In this document: positions 17,900 through 28,147 of the stretch, in pieces
Layout: the number at the start of each line of letters is the position of its first letter
Position numbering within the stretch: position 1 is the stretch's first letter
Assembly (NCBI RefSeq): GCF_004119445.1
Contig: NZ_QICI01000062.1
Coordinates: 119,463-183,462, forward strand
DNA length: 64,000 nt
Reading direction: 5' to 3'
Origin: Chryseobacterium sp. CH21
GTDB lineage: Bacteria > Bacteroidota > Bacteroidia > Flavobacteriales > Weeksellaceae
Translations under genes and position numbers: made by a program
Notes under the pieces: model-generated
What the model was told of the DNA's origin: nothing
The model's input: the letters and a program-made list of their open reading frames with translations, nothing else
Database searches by the model: none

Positions 17900-19002
17900 G
17901 ACAGTCGGATTTTAAATTTCTTAAGAGCAAGTGCCAGTAATCCTGTCGACATGATCAATAAAACAAGTGTTTCTTTCCAAACATATCTGAAATCAAGACC
18001 TTTGAGCATGACTGCTTTTACAATATCATAATAATACCTTGAAGGAAGAATTCTCGATATCACCTGAAAAACAATAGGCATATTTTCTACCGGAAACATA
18101 AAACCTGTTAATAATAAAGTAGGAAGCATCATTCCCATCATGGAAATCAGCATAGCAGTCTGCTGAGAATTGGTAACATTCGATATTAATAAGCCTAATG
18201 AAAGACAAGTGATAATAAATAATATGCTTTCCGCAAACAGCAAAACAAGACTTCCGCGGATCTCTACATTTAATAAGTAAACAGAAAGAAGGAGAATAAT
18301 GATAAAGTTGACAAGAGAAAGAACCAGATAAGGAATTGCCTTTGCTACCAATACCATGACGGGCTTAAAGGGAGATACCAGTAGTATTTCCATGGTTCCC
18401 AATTCTTTTTCACGGACAACGGCTACGGATGTTAAGGCAGTACTTACAATCATAAAGATTAATGCGATAACACCCGGAATGAAATTGAGAGATCCGTTCT
18501 GCTCTTCATTATAAAGCTGTCGCATTTCAGGGATAATCTGATAGGAAGGTTGTATATTGGGATTGAGCTGCTGCTGGTAGTCTGCAATCATGGCATTGAG
18601 ATAATTCGTAAGAATGGTCGCGGTATTCGGGTCTGAAGCATCGGCAATAATTCTTATCTGTGCTCCGTTCGTGGTATAAAGATCTGATCCAAAATTCACA
18701 GGAAATATCACCGCACATTTTATGTTTCCTTCTCTGAATTTTCTTTCTATATCCGGATAATTTAACGAAGGTTCCTGCATCTGGAAATAAGTGCTTGATC
18801 TTATTTTTGAAATGATTTGCTCAGACTGAACGTCATGAGAATTATCCAAAACAGTAATCCCGATATTTTTAACCTCACTGCTCAGAGCATACCCAAAAAG
18901 GATGATCTGAACAATGGGCATCCCGAAAAGGATCAGCAGTGTTCTCCGGTCTCTGAATACATGATAGAATTCTTTTCTGATGAATACGAATAACTGTTTC
19001 AT
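17896..19002 (-). CDS. ABC-2 type permease (YbhS/YbhR-like)
   Basis: 368 aa with the ABC-2 layout: an N-terminal helix (LLILFGMPIVQIILFGYAL), a periplasmic domain of about 130 residues, and five to six C-terminal helices from FIPGVIALIFMIVSTALTS. The cytoplasmic coupling loop VREKELGTMEILLVSPF is typical of the family. It pairs with the downstream permease and the two upstream ATPases in one operon. It resembles the E. coli YbhGFSR drug exporter in gene content. Confidence 0.92.
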   Translation of the reverse strand: MKQLFVFIRKEFYHVFRDRRTLLILFGMPIVQIILFGYALSSEVKNIGITVLDNSHDVQSEQIISKIRSSTYFQMQEPSLNYPDIERKFREGNIKCAVIFPVNFGSDLYTTNGAQIRIIADASDPNTATILTNYLNAMIADYQQQLNPNIQPSYQIIPEMRQLYNEEQNGSLNFIPGVIALIFMIVSTALTSVAVVREKELGTMEILLVSPFKPVMVLVAKAIPYLVLSLVNFIIILLLSVYLLNVEIRGSLVLLFAESILFIITCLSLGLLISNVTNSQQTAMLISMMGMMLPTLLLTGFMFPVENMPIVFQVISRILPSRYYYDIVKAVMLKGLDFRYVWKETLVLLIMSTGLLALALKKFKIRLS

Positions 19003-19054
19003 TTTTTCTCTTTTTTAATCAACCTTTTGTCCGTTGAGATCTTTATTCCTGTTT

Positions 19055-19798
19055 TTAGTCTCCTGATCTTTTGGCTCCTCTGGCCAGTTCATAAAATACA
19101 TCATCCATTGAATGGGTATTAAACTTTTTTTTAAGATTAGAAGGAGTATCCATGGCTTCTACCCTTCCGTCTACCATGACAGAGATCCGATTGCAGTATT
19201 CTGCTTCATCCATATAATGAGTGGTTACAAACACGGTAATCCCATCTGCAGCGGCTTGGTAAATCATATCCCAGAACTGTCTTCTGGTAATAGGATCTAC
19301 ACCTCCTGTTGGCTCATCAAGAAATACAATTTTAGGTCTGTGAAAGACAGCTACAGAGAATGCCAGTTTTTGTTTCCATCCTAACGGCAGTGCTGCTACC
19401 AGTTTTTTAGCTTCGTTTTCTAAGCCCAGTGTAGAAACCAGTTCTGTGCTTCTTGTTTTTATATCCTTGCGGGAAACTCCATATACACCGCCATAAAACT
19501 CAATATTTTCCAGAATGGTAAGATTATCATAGAGAGAGAATTTCTGGCTCATATATCCAATATTCTTTTTGATTTGTTCCTGCTGTTTATAAACATTAAA
19601 CCCTGCTACTGATGCTGTTCCTGAAGTAGGATATGATAATCCGCAAAGGATTCGCATGGCAGTCGTTTTTCCGGCTCCGTTAGCCCCAAGGAAACCAAAT
19701 ATTTCTCCCTGATCTACATCAAAAGAGATTGCATCAACCGCTTTAAAGTCTCCAAACTGTTTGGTGAGATCTCTGCATATAATTGCCTTATTTTCCAT
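19055..19798 (-). CDS. ABC transporter ATP-binding protein
   Basis: 247 aa. Walker A is GANGAGKT, the ABC signature region reads AALPLGWKQKLAFSVAV (degenerate LSGGQ, as LPLGW), Walker B is IVFLDEP, followed by the H-loop FVTTHYMDEAE. In E. coli YbhF two nucleotide-binding domains are fused in one chain; here they are two separate genes overlapping by 11 bp. This is the second, C-terminal-half equivalent, and the Leu-Pro signature matches that type. Confidence 0.93.
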   Translation of the reverse strand: MENKAIICRDLTKQFGDFKAVDAISFDVDQGEIFGFLGANGAGKTTAMRILCGLSYPTSGTASVAGFNVYKQQEQIKKNIGYMSQKFSLYDNLTILENIEFYGGVYGVSRKDIKTRSTELVSTLGLENEAKKLVAALPLGWKQKLAFSVAVFHRPKIVFLDEPTGGVDPITRRQFWDMIYQAAADGITVFVTTHYMDEAEYCNRISVMVDGRVEAMDTPSNLKKKFNTHSMDDVFYELARGAKRSGD

Positions 19799-20717
19799 GA
19801 TTTACTTCTTTTTGTTCATGCATCAGCCGGATAAAGCTGTCTTCAATAGTGGGTGTTATTTCCAAAATTTCCAAATCTTCCGGATGGTATTTTTCCGCTA
19901 TCTCTATTACAGCTTGCTGTTTTCCATCTTCGTTTAATGTAAGGTGCAGATATTCTCCAAATGCATAGCAGCTTTCAACGTCTTTGTCTGTACGGAGGGC
20001 TTCCAAAAGCGGATATATATTTTTACTTTTCACCGCAAAAAGTGTTTTAGGAAAACTGTTGACAATATTTTCGGGTTGATCTACAGACATTATTTTTCCA
20101 TTCTGCATTAATGCAATTCGGTCACAAAGCTTTGCTTCATCCATATAAGGTGTTGATACCAAAATGGTGATATTCTGCTCTTTCAGCTTGGCCAGCATAT
20201 CCCAGAATTCTTTTCGTGAAACAACATCTACTCCGGTTGTGGGCTCATCAAGGAATAATACTTCCGGTTTATGGATCAGAGCGCAGCAGAGTGCTAATTT
20301 TTGTTTCATTCCACCCGAAAGCTTGCCTGCCCGCCGATTACTGAATGGTTTGATCTGCTCATAAATGTCTTTGATCAGATCATAATTTTCTTCAATACTG
20401 GTTTCAAAAATGGCTGCAAAGAATTTCAGGTTTTCATCAACGGTAAGATCCTGATACAATGAGAATTTCCCCGGCATATACCCTACTTTATTTCTAATGG
20501 TCTGATATTCTTTTACTACGTCATGGCCTTCCACTGCTGCCGTTCCGCTGTCTGCCAGTAAAAGTGTCGTAAGAATCCGGAACAGGGATGTTTTTCCGGC
20601 TCCATCAGGTCCGATGAGGCCAAAAAGCTCTCCTTTCTTTACATCAAAAGAAACATCATCAACTGCTTTTAGGCCGTTGTAGGTTTTAATTATATTTTTT
20701 ACGGTAATGGAAAACAT
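19788..20717 (-). CDS. ABC transporter ATP-binding protein
   Basis: 309 aa. Walker A is GPDGAGKT, the signature is LSGGMKQKLALCCAL, Walker B is VLFLDEP, and the H-loop position reads VSTPYMDEA. In that last motif the usual switch His is replaced by Pro. A C-terminal extension of about 80 residues follows. It is equivalent to the N-terminal nucleotide-binding half of YbhF. The end overlaps the next ATPase gene. Because the switch His is missing, this subunit may be the degenerate site of the ATPase pair. Confidence 0.93.
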   Translation of the reverse strand: MFSITVKNIIKTYNGLKAVDDVSFDVKKGELFGLIGPDGAGKTSLFRILTTLLLADSGTAAVEGHDVVKEYQTIRNKVGYMPGKFSLYQDLTVDENLKFFAAIFETSIEENYDLIKDIYEQIKPFSNRRAGKLSGGMKQKLALCCALIHKPEVLFLDEPTTGVDVVSRKEFWDMLAKLKEQNITILVSTPYMDEAKLCDRIALMQNGKIMSVDQPENIVNSFPKTLFAVKSKNIYPLLEALRTDKDVESCYAFGEYLHLTLNEDGKQQAVIEIAEKYHPEDLEILEITPTIEDSFIRLMHEQKEVNHGK

Positions 20718-20740
20718 GTTCTGATGATCGTATTTAATTC

Positions 20741-21670
20741 TTAAAATAGTGTTTCTCCATACATTCCTATCTTTAAATACCCGTCATTTTTTACCCGTAT
20801 TTTGATGGCATAGACAAGATTGGCTCTTTCGTCTTTGGTTTGAATGGTTTTTGGGGAAAATTCTGACTTGTCTGAAATCCAAATAATGGTTCCCGGATAT
20901 TCTTTAAATCCTTTTTCTCCCTGATCTATTCTTACTTTTACTTTCTGTCCAAGCTTTACCTGTGGTAATTGGGTTCCGGTAATATAAGCTCTGAGATCAA
21001 GAGTGCTGATATCTGCTATTTTATACAGCGGTTTTCCAATAGTCTGCATTTCCCCTTTCAATGCATAGTTTACTAAGACCGTTCCCTGGATAGGATTGAT
21101 GATAGTCCCTTTATTAATCTGTTCCTGAAACTGTGCAGCCGTTTTTTCAAGCGGTGCTTTTTCACTTAAAATACTTCTGTTTTGAGTACTGTTGTTGGAG
21201 TTATTGACAGAAAGCTGCTGTCGGGTAACGGAAATCTGTTTTTTAAGCTGTACAATGGCTGCATCAATATCATCTAACTGCTTCCGGGTTGCGGCATCTG
21301 CTTTTACAAGATTTGCTGTACGGGTACGTTCATGAAGCTGTTGATCCAGCTGTGCTTCCTGCACGGCCAGTTGTTTTTTTACCAATAGATCCTGCTCATT
21401 GGTGTTGCTTGTTTTTTGCTGTAAAGCTTCAATGCTGGCTTCTGCCTGTGCCTTTTGAAGTTGAGCTATTGTAACGTCAATCTGTCCTACCTGTGTTCCT
21501 GCTTTAAGCTGAGTGCCTTCCTGTATGGAATAGGAAATTAATTCTCCGTTTTGCTGGGCAGAAACAATAACTTCATCTGCTTCAAAGTTTCCTGAAGCAT
21601 CAAAATCGTCTTTAGGTTTACATGCGCTTAAAAGGATAAAAGCACTTAATATGAGGGTAACTTTTTTCAT
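20741..21670 (-). CDS. HlyD/YbhG-like membrane-fusion lipoprotein
   Basis: 309 aa. Lipobox LSAC (Cys16), then the biotinyl-lipoyl-like strand VIVSAQQNGELISYSIQEG. A long coiled coil rich in Gln spans about residues 70-175. The return lipoyl strand INPIQGTVLVNYALKGEMQ and a beta-barrel (VKLGQKVKVRID) follow. It is the periplasmic adaptor between the ABC permeases and the TolC-like channel. The spacing to both neighbours is 14-23 bp, within one operon. Confidence 0.92.
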   Translation of the reverse strand: MKKVTLILSAFILLSACKPKDDFDASGNFEADEVIVSAQQNGELISYSIQEGTQLKAGTQVGQIDVTIAQLQKAQAEASIEALQQKTSNTNEQDLLVKKQLAVQEAQLDQQLHERTRTANLVKADAATRKQLDDIDAAIVQLKKQISVTRQQLSVNNSNNSTQNRSILSEKAPLEKTAAQFQEQINKGTIINPIQGTVLVNYALKGEMQTIGKPLYKIADISTLDLRAYITGTQLPQVKLGQKVKVRIDQGEKGFKEYPGTIIWISDKSEFSPKTIQTKDERANLVYAIKIRVKNDGYLKIGMYGETLF

Positions 21671-21684
21671 AGACTTATGGATTA

Positions 21685-22968
21685 TTAATTTCCGGAAATA
21701 AATTTCTGATTATATTTTGCCTGTAACAGCTGAATCTGATGTAAAATCATGGTCTGATTAGCCAGATGTTCTGTATTAAGCTTCTGGATGTATTCATGAG
21801 TAGTAATCACTCCATTGGCCAGTTGGGCTTCTGCCGATTGGGTAACCGAATGTCGAAGGTTAATTACAGATTTATCCTGTTCCAGCAGATGGTTATATTT
21901 ATTAATATTTTCTTCCTGCTGAGCCAGATCCATTTTGGTATTGATTAAAAATGTTTCCTTGTTGGTGTCTGTAGTTTTTCTGTTCAGCTCCAGGATTTGT
22001 TTTTTATTGGAAGAAGTATATAAACTTTCCAGGGACCAGCTGAATCTTACCCCGGTAATAAACCATGGTCCGAATTTATTTTCGATAATATTGAGAGTAG
22101 GTCTTCCATACGCTCCCTGAAAAAAGGCACTTACTTTAGGCATAAGATCAGATTTAAGCTGCTCTTCCTGTAATGTATAAACCGATTTTTGAAGATCGAA
22201 ACCTTTCAGTTCCGGCCTGTTGATTTCTGAAGACAAAAGTTCAGGTTCCGGAGATTGTAATACTGAAGAATCGGAAATTTCTTTACCAATGAAGATACTG
22301 AGCATTTTCAGATAGGCGCTACGGTTGGATATATACTCTGTATTGGCCATATCTGTATTCACAACTTCTGCTTTCAGCTCGTCTACATTGCTTCGGTAGG
22401 CAGTTCCGTATTGCAAAGCGGCTTCGGCCTTCTGCACCTGTGTCTGCAGACTTGATTTTTTTATTTCATTCTGTTTGAGCTGAGCATTGGTTAAAAGAAT
22501 GGAGAAAAATAAAGCGTTGATTCTCTGTTTTAAAGTATATAATGAAACTTCTATATTCTGAGTCTGGAGTTCGGTATTGGCTTTTGTAAGCTCTTTCTGA
22601 TGGTGTATAATACCTCCGTCATATAATAACTGATCTACCTCTCCCTGAATTTTATACTGGTCTTTACTTAATGACGGAATGGGTGTATTTATAGGAAGTG
22701 CACCTAAAGCATCAGAAAAACTAATGGTTTGTGACTGATAAGTAGCCTGGCCGGAAAATGAAATTTTGGGTAGATAGCCTTTGTTTGCATTATCGATTGT
22801 ATACTCTGCAGTTTTTGCTATCATTCCTAATTTTTTGATTTCAGGATAGTTTTCTTTTGCAAGGAGATAGCATTCTTCAAGTGTTAAGGATCCAGACTGG
22901 GCTTTCAGAGGAATAGCAGCACCCAAACTCAAAAAAACTATAATAGAGATATGAAATTTTCTACACAT
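21685..22968 (-). CDS. TolC-family outer membrane efflux protein
   Basis: 427 aa with a signal peptide (FLSLGAAIPLKAQ) and two OEP repeats. The repeats hold long alpha-helical, Gln/Asn-rich segments and beta segments such as GYLPKISFSGQATY and LMPKVSAFFQGAYGRP. It forms the outer-membrane channel of the efflux system. It follows tetR by 84 bp, and that gap holds an identical copy of the TetR operator, so it may have a second promoter. Confidence 0.92.
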   Translation of the reverse strand: MCRKFHISIIVFLSLGAAIPLKAQSGSLTLEECYLLAKENYPEIKKLGMIAKTAEYTIDNANKGYLPKISFSGQATYQSQTISFSDALGALPINTPIPSLSKDQYKIQGEVDQLLYDGGIIHHQKELTKANTELQTQNIEVSLYTLKQRINALFFSILLTNAQLKQNEIKKSSLQTQVQKAEAALQYGTAYRSNVDELKAEVVNTDMANTEYISNRSAYLKMLSIFIGKEISDSSVLQSPEPELLSSEINRPELKGFDLQKSVYTLQEEQLKSDLMPKVSAFFQGAYGRPTLNIIENKFGPWFITGVRFSWSLESLYTSSNKKQILELNRKTTDTNKETFLINTKMDLAQQEENINKYNHLLEQDKSVINLRHSVTQSAEAQLANGVITTHEYIQKLNTEHLANQTMILHQIQLLQAKYNQKFISGN

Positions 22969-23019
22969 AAGAATTGATATTTTAAGTTAAAATCAATTTT
23001 GTCTTTATTATTCACAGGT

Positions 23020-23037
23020 TTTAATCATTTGATTAAA
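23020..23037. promoter_or_regulatory. TetR operator copy 2 (tetR-tolC gap)
   Basis: TTTAATCA-TT-TGATTAAA, a perfect palindrome apart from its centre. It is identical over at least 18 bp to the copy upstream of tetR (23724-23741), and lies 52 bp upstream of the tolC-like start. Confidence 0.8.
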
Positions 23038-23052
23038 TTCAGGATAAAAAAA

Positions 23053-23667
23053 TTATCCTGTTGACATTGCAGCTTTTATCCACATAGGAATAAGCTTTTT
23101 ACGTTCCATCATCATCTTTTCAAATTCTTTATCATTTAATGTACTGCTTCCCAGGAGCATGGGTTTCGCAATAAAAGGAAATACAGTAAGCCCGAGTATA
23201 TTGATCAGAAAATGTAAAGGATTGGGTTCTTTAATGCTTCCGTTCTTTACAGCTTCCTGATGTTGTTTTAAAAACTCAGAGGTTTCTACTACTTCTTTTA
23301 GAGGTATCTTTTGTAAAAGCAGATTAGGATTATTACGAAGTTCGCTAATAATAAAAGTCGGAATTTCAGGCTCCCTGATGATGAGATCAATATATTTTCC
23401 TACTACTTCCTCCACTTTCTGATCAATACTGGTATTTTTATCATTGAGTACCATCATTAAGTTCTGAAAAAATCCAGCCATCGTTTCTATCATGATCATC
23501 TCAAAAAGCTTTGCTTTGCTTCTGAAATAATAGTTGAGCAATGCCAGATTAATTCCCGCTTCTTCGGCAATATCACGGGTTCGTGTCGCTGCAAATCCTT
23601 TTTTGTAAAACACAATACGGGCAGCTTCTTTTATTTTTTCTTCCGTACTGGTATCTATTTTTTTCAT
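23053..23667 (-). CDS. TetR family regulator (CecR/YbiH-like) of the efflux operon
   Basis: 204 aa. The N-terminal TetR HTH is at residues 8-55 (EAARIVFYKKGFAATRTRDIAEEAGINLALLNYYFRS region), with a helical ligand-binding C-terminus. It is the first gene of the operon. E. coli CecR controls the homologous ybhGFSR set in the same way. Two identical operators, one beside its own promoter and one before tolC, support autoregulation and control of the pump. Confidence 0.92.
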   Translation of the reverse strand: MKKIDTSTEEKIKEAARIVFYKKGFAATRTRDIAEEAGINLALLNYYFRSKAKLFEMIMIETMAGFFQNLMMVLNDKNTSIDQKVEEVVGKYIDLIIREPEIPTFIISELRNNPNLLLQKIPLKEVVETSEFLKQHQEAVKNGSIKEPNPLHFLINILGLTVFPFIAKPMLLGSSTLNDKEFEKMMMERKKLIPMWIKAAMSTG

Positions 23668-23685
23668 TCCTACTATTTTCTCTTA

Positions 23686-23741
23686 CAAAGATATAAACAA
23701 AATTTATTATTTAAACAAATATTTTAATCATTTGATTAAAT
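23686..23741 (-). promoter_or_regulatory. tetR promoter and TetR operator copy 1
   Basis: The minus strand reads TTTG (complement of 23717-23720), 22-23 nt, then TATCTTTG (23693-23686), a good Bacteroidota promoter. The palindrome TTTAATCATTTGATTAAA (23724-23741) lies 3 bp upstream of the -33 element. Confidence 0.78.
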
Positions 23742-23924
23742 TTTACATAACAATATTTAAATTATTGATAAACAATATTTTGCGTATTTTAGTATAAAGC
23801 GTTTCATATGTTTTGAAAACAGAATTTTTGAAAAGTATCCTCTTTCATAACCTATAAAAAAATCATAGAAGCAGAAGATTATTCTCTGTTTCTATGATTG
23901 ATAAATATGATTTTGACGGATGAT

Positions 23925-25249
23925 CTAATTAGTGACAACTCCGATTCTTGCTTTCAAAGGAATGTTGTAGGTATTAAGGCAAGGTGTCTGTCCATGGAAG
24001 TCAAAATCAATATTGACTTCAGGTCTGAAAATCAGACAATGGGTAGATCCTCCAAAATGAAAGGTACCTATAGGATCTCCTTTTTTGACATGATCTCCTT
24101 CTTTTACTGTAATTTCACAGCTGGATACTTCAGCCATTCCAACAGCAACAAAACACATCAATCCTATTTTATCATTATCTGACTGGATAAAAATCAATGC
24201 ACGTGCTGCCAGTTCTGTGATATATCCCTGAGAATCATTAGGGCCTGAAGGATCATATCCTTCAATAGGAGCTTCGGCGTAGTAGGTTCCCGGAACATTC
24301 TCAATGGCTACAATAGTGCCATCTACCGGACTGTTCCAGCGATGATAGGTTTTAGCACAAAGAAACGCCTGATAAACAGTGCTGTTGTCACCAAATTTCT
24401 GAGTAAGTTCATGATGGTTCATGATATCCAGCAAAGAATAAGGTTGTCCTTTCATCCAGAATTTATCTTTCATCTGAGCATTGGTAACGCAATTGTAAGG
24501 AGCCGATTCACAGGCGTTAACAATCACCGACGGATCTTTGTCCGCTTCACTTACTTCTCTTACTCCCGGATTGAATTGACGGGTAAAAAAATCGTCCCAG
24601 CTTTTGAATCCGAAATACGGTTCATTAGGTTGGCATTGATAATTGTAAATAAAATTCTGCAAAGGGTCTTCAGGATTATTCCCTTTTCCTCTTAAAGGAT
24701 CCATGGCGGCAATTGCTTCCAGAGCTTGTGGAGAAAACCAACCTAAAGGATTGGTATAATCAGGTTGTGGCTGATTTACAGGACCACTCACTAAAACATA
24801 TTGTGATGCCGGAGATTCCAGAAAAGTTTTCCATTCTGCTAAAATAACGCTTAGTTTTTGGTTCACTTCGGGATGAAGAAAAGCTAAATATCCTGCCTGT
24901 GTTCCCATTGCCCAGTCTACAATCGCATTAATCGGAAATCCTACAAGTCCTATATTATCTTCTATAACACTGTAGCAGGGTGCTTCCTGTAAAACCTGAT
25001 TGATAATAAGGAGCATGGTTTCGAAGTTTTTTACGGGCTCATTATATCCTTGAGGGATCTCATCATACATGCTGGTAAAGCTCATATATAAAACAGGATC
25101 ATTGTAAATAGCGTCCCTGAGATCAGCAACAGCAGGATTCATTGGTAGTCTGCTGTTTTGAGCCTGCTTTACTTTTTTTCCAGCCAGGTATTGAGGAACT
25201 TTCTGTCTGAGGGCAGCCATTTCCCCACTCTGTATTTTACATGGTTCAT
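23925..25249 (-). pseudogene. Phosphatidylserine-decarboxylase-fold amino acid decarboxylase (PsiD-like), frameshifted near the N-terminus
   Basis: The long frame starts at 25220, but the likely start is the ATG at 25249 (MNHVKYRVGKWLPSD), in another frame. One more base in the T7 run at 25173-25179 joins LEKK to VKQAQN and gives 441 aa. The catalytic C-terminus has TYHRWNSPVDGTIV, VAVGMAEVSSCE and FHFGGST, where PSD-type enzymes self-cleave at Gly-Ser to make the pyruvoyl group. This layout and length are closest to fungal PsiD-type decarboxylases (439 aa, act on tryptophan) rather than to membrane PSDs of about 290 aa. No membrane segment is seen. The substrate is unknown; an aromatic amino acid is an inference. 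The gene follows phoA in the same direction, but a terminator separates them. Confidence 0.8.
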
Positions 25250-25393
25250 AGTACGGTTTTTAAGGTTATTTTTTTAATCTATGTACTATAAAGTTACTTC
25301 AACTGACAGAATGCTGCAATAGTATTTCTACTTAATGTGAAATAAGTAAAAATACTTACCAGGTAGTTTTAATGGAAGTTTGCTTTTTATGCA

Positions 25394-25425
25394 CAAAAAA
25401 ACAAGGCGGACACAATCAATCCGCC
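25394..25425 (-). terminator. Rho-independent terminator after the alkaline phosphatase
   Basis: On the minus strand GGCGGA pairs with TCCGCC around a 9-nt loop and is followed by a T7 run (25400-25394). Confidence 0.85.
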
Positions 25426-25465
25426 TCGCATCTCCCAAATAATTAAATATGAAAAAATATGAATG

Positions 25466-26862
25466 TTATAGAGTACAGACCTTCAGCATCAGATCATGCA
25501 AGTCTGTATTTTTAACAAAAGGTTTCAAAAGTTCATTTCCAGGACCATAGGCTGCCACTTCTACATAATCTCCTGAATGATCCATGCTAATCCATCCAAC
25601 AGAATTTCTGCTTTTCTGAATTTCAGAATACAGTTTGAAAGGGAGCTTTTTATAATTATAGAGTCCTTCTTCTCCTTTTTCAAGACCGTTGTAAAAGCTT
25701 AGCAAATGCTTGGCTTCATCATCATTCAGGATGATTTTGTTGCCTTCATAAATCCAGTCTTTAATCTCTTTTGCTGAATATTCTTTGTGAATATTGTTCA
25801 GAATATATTCATTGGTGTATTTGTAGTCTGAAATACTGTTGAAATTCTTGGTTGCATCTGTCCCGTAAATAGTCCCCGGATTGGCGTTTCCATGGTCTGT
25901 AGTGATAATCACTAAAGTATTGCCGTCTTTTTCGGCAAAATCCATTACCGTTTTTACAGCTTCATCAAATGCCAGCTGATCGTGAATAAGTGCTGCTACA
26001 TCATTGGCATGAGCAGACCAGTCTACCTTTCCGGCTTCTACCTGAAGTACAAAACCTGCAGGATGATCTTTCATCTGATTGATAGCCGTATTGGCCATTT
26101 CAGTAAGAGTCGGAGTATTCTTTAGTTCCGGAAGGCTGTTTCTGTCGATACTATAAGGTAATGCCCCTGTACTGAATATTCCTAACAGCTTCTCTCCTTT
26201 TTTGATTTCTTTCAGATCGGTTTGTGTTTTTAAAATCTGGTAACCTTTTTGGCGGTAAACAGAGTAAAGATCTTTTTTGTCCTCTCTTTTAGCGGGATTA
26301 AAAAACTCGTCCCCACCTCCTAAAAGTACATCCAGCTCCAGATCTGCATACATTTCTGCAATGTGTGGCTCTGCATTTCTTTTGGAAGAATTGACACAAA
26401 AGCCTGCCGGAGTAGCATGGGTAATGGTAACTGTTGTGACACAACCTGCTTTCTTTCCTGCTTTTTTATATTTCTGCCATATGGGAAGATGTTTTTCACC
26501 GTTAGCTCCTATGTTCAGGGTTCCGTTTTTTACTCTTATTCCTCCTCCGAATGCCGAACTTGCCGCTGCTGAATCCGTTACAATAGAGCTTGCTGAAGCA
26601 GTGTCCATCAAAGAGCGGGTTACCTTTTATCATGATACAGATTCAGCCAATTGCTTCCTTTTCCCAAAATATTCCTTGAATACAAGTCTGCCATTGATAG
26701 TGTTCCAAGGCTCATCCCGTCACTTACCATGAAGATGATATTCTTGCCTTTTCCTTTCTGGTATTGCTCCGTATTTTTTCCAAAGCTCCAAAGATCGGAG
26801 GGTGATAAGGTCAATAATCCCGAAAGTAATGCTGAACCTTTTAGAAATTTTCTTCTGTCCAT
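25466..26862 (-). pseudogene. phoA: Alkaline phosphatase (PhoA type), Tat-exported, split by a frameshift
   Basis: The frames 26862-26620 and 26611-25466 join into 465 aa if the T4 run at 26625-26628 gains one base (YHDKKVTRSLMDTASAS). The N-terminus is a Tat signal, MDRRKFLKGSALLSG. The metal and active sites include VSDGMSLG, the phosphoserine region VTDSAAASSAFGGG, VDWSAHANDV and TTDHGNANPG. It hydrolyses phosphomonoesters in the periplasm or at the surface using zinc and magnesium. It lies 78 bp downstream of a COG0523 zinc-linked GTPase on the same strand, so it may share its zinc-responsive transcript. The gene is probably intact in the cell. Confidence 0.85.
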
Positions 26863-26940
26863 ATTGTTTTTAAAATAATGCTGTAAGATATTGTATTTAA
26901 TTTTATATTGAAACTTAGTTGCATTAATTAAAGGTTAATT

Positions 26941-28143
26941 TTAAATATTCTCTGGAAACGGATCTTCAAAAGCCAACTTTTGATCAAACATTTCCTTTTC
27001 ATCGTCATTAATAAGACAGTGCTGAAGATCCGACACCATTTGATCTTTATCCAGATTCTGCCCGATAAACACCAGCTCATTGATTCTGTCGCCCCAGGTT
27101 TTATCCCATCTGCTTTCTATAAATTTTTGATTCTCTGCAAATGAAGAATATTGCACCCTGTGATGTAAAGGCATACTGCACCACCATACTCCGGCTTTTT
27201 CAAGTCTAAAAGAGCCTCCTGCCTGAGAAAAATTTAAAGCATCATCAGGTCTTGAAGCCAGCCAGAACAGACCTTTAGCTCTGATGGCTCCTTCAGGATA
27301 ATGATGATTCAGGTATTCCCAGAGTCTTACGGGATGGAAAGGTTTTTTATCTCTGAAAACCATTGAGCTTATTCCGTATTCTTCAGTTTCCGGAGTGTGA
27401 TGATCAGATTGTAATTCTTTTTGCCAACCCGCCGAAGATTGTGCTTTGTCAAAATCAAAAAGCCGGGTATTTAAAATCTTTTGAGGCTCAATTTTTCCAA
27501 ACTCAGAATGTAAAAGAGCTGCGTCCGGATTCAATTTCTTTATAGCAGCTGTTAAAAAGCCGAGTGTTTCAGCATCTATTAGATCTGTTTTATTTAAAAT
27601 AATCACGTTGGCAAATTCAATCTGATCGGTCAGAAGATTGACAATGGTTCTATAATCACCTTCCATATCAGTAAGGTCACGATCCATTAACAATTCATTA
27701 GAACCAAAATCTTTCATAAAATTGAAACAGTCTACTACCGTTACCATCGTATCTACATAACTGAAGCGGGAAAGATCTATTCCACTTTCTTCGTCTATAT
27801 AAGTGAACGTTTGGGCTACAGGAATAGGTTCGCTTATTCCTGTACTTTCAATAAGGAGATAATCAAAACGGTCTTCATGAGCAAGACGTTCTACTTCCAC
27901 CATCAGATCTTCTCGGAGCGTACAGCAAATACATCCGTTACTCATTTCCACCAGCTTTTCTTCTGTTCTAGAAAGGGTATTTTGATTTTCAACAAGTCGG
28001 GCATCTATGTTGATTTCACTCATATCATTCACAATAACAGCTACTTTTAAACCTTGTTTATTATGCAGAATATGATTCAGTAATGTGGTTTTACCAGCTC
28101 CTAGAAATCCGCTGAGTACCGTTACAGGAAGTTTCTTTGTCAT
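26941..28143 (-). CDS. COG0523 (CobW/ZigA-type) GTP-dependent metallochaperone
   Basis: 400 aa. Walker A is [13 protein letters not shown], followed by the metal motif [11 protein letters not shown] (CxCC), ESTGISEP and NKTDL (G4). The C-terminal CobW_C domain runs from about residue 265. Proteins of this group insert or deliver zinc under starvation, and many are under Zur control. It lies 4 bp after merC in an operon whose promoter carries two Zur-type boxes, which supports a zinc role over cobalamin or nitrile hydratase roles. Confidence 0.92.
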   Translation of the reverse strand: MTKKLPVTVLSGFLGAGKTTLLNHILHNKQGLKVAVIVNDMSEINIDARLVENQNTLSRTEEKLVEMSNGCICCTLREDLMVEVERLAHEDRFDYLLIESTGISEPIPVAQTFTYIDEESGIDLSRFSYVDTMVTVVDCFNFMKDFGSNELLMDRDLTDMEGDYRTIVNLLTDQIEFANVIILNKTDLIDAETLGFLTAAIKKLNPDAALLHSEFGKIEPQKILNTRLFDFDKAQSSAGWQKELQSDHHTPETEEYGISSMVFRDKKPFHPVRLWEYLNHHYPEGAIRAKGLFWLASRPDDALNFSQAGGSFRLEKAGVWWCSMPLHHRVQYSSFAENQKFIESRWDKTWGDRINELVFIGQNLDKDQMVSDLQHCLINDDEKEMFDQKLAFEDPFPENI

Positions 28144-28147
28144 GTTT

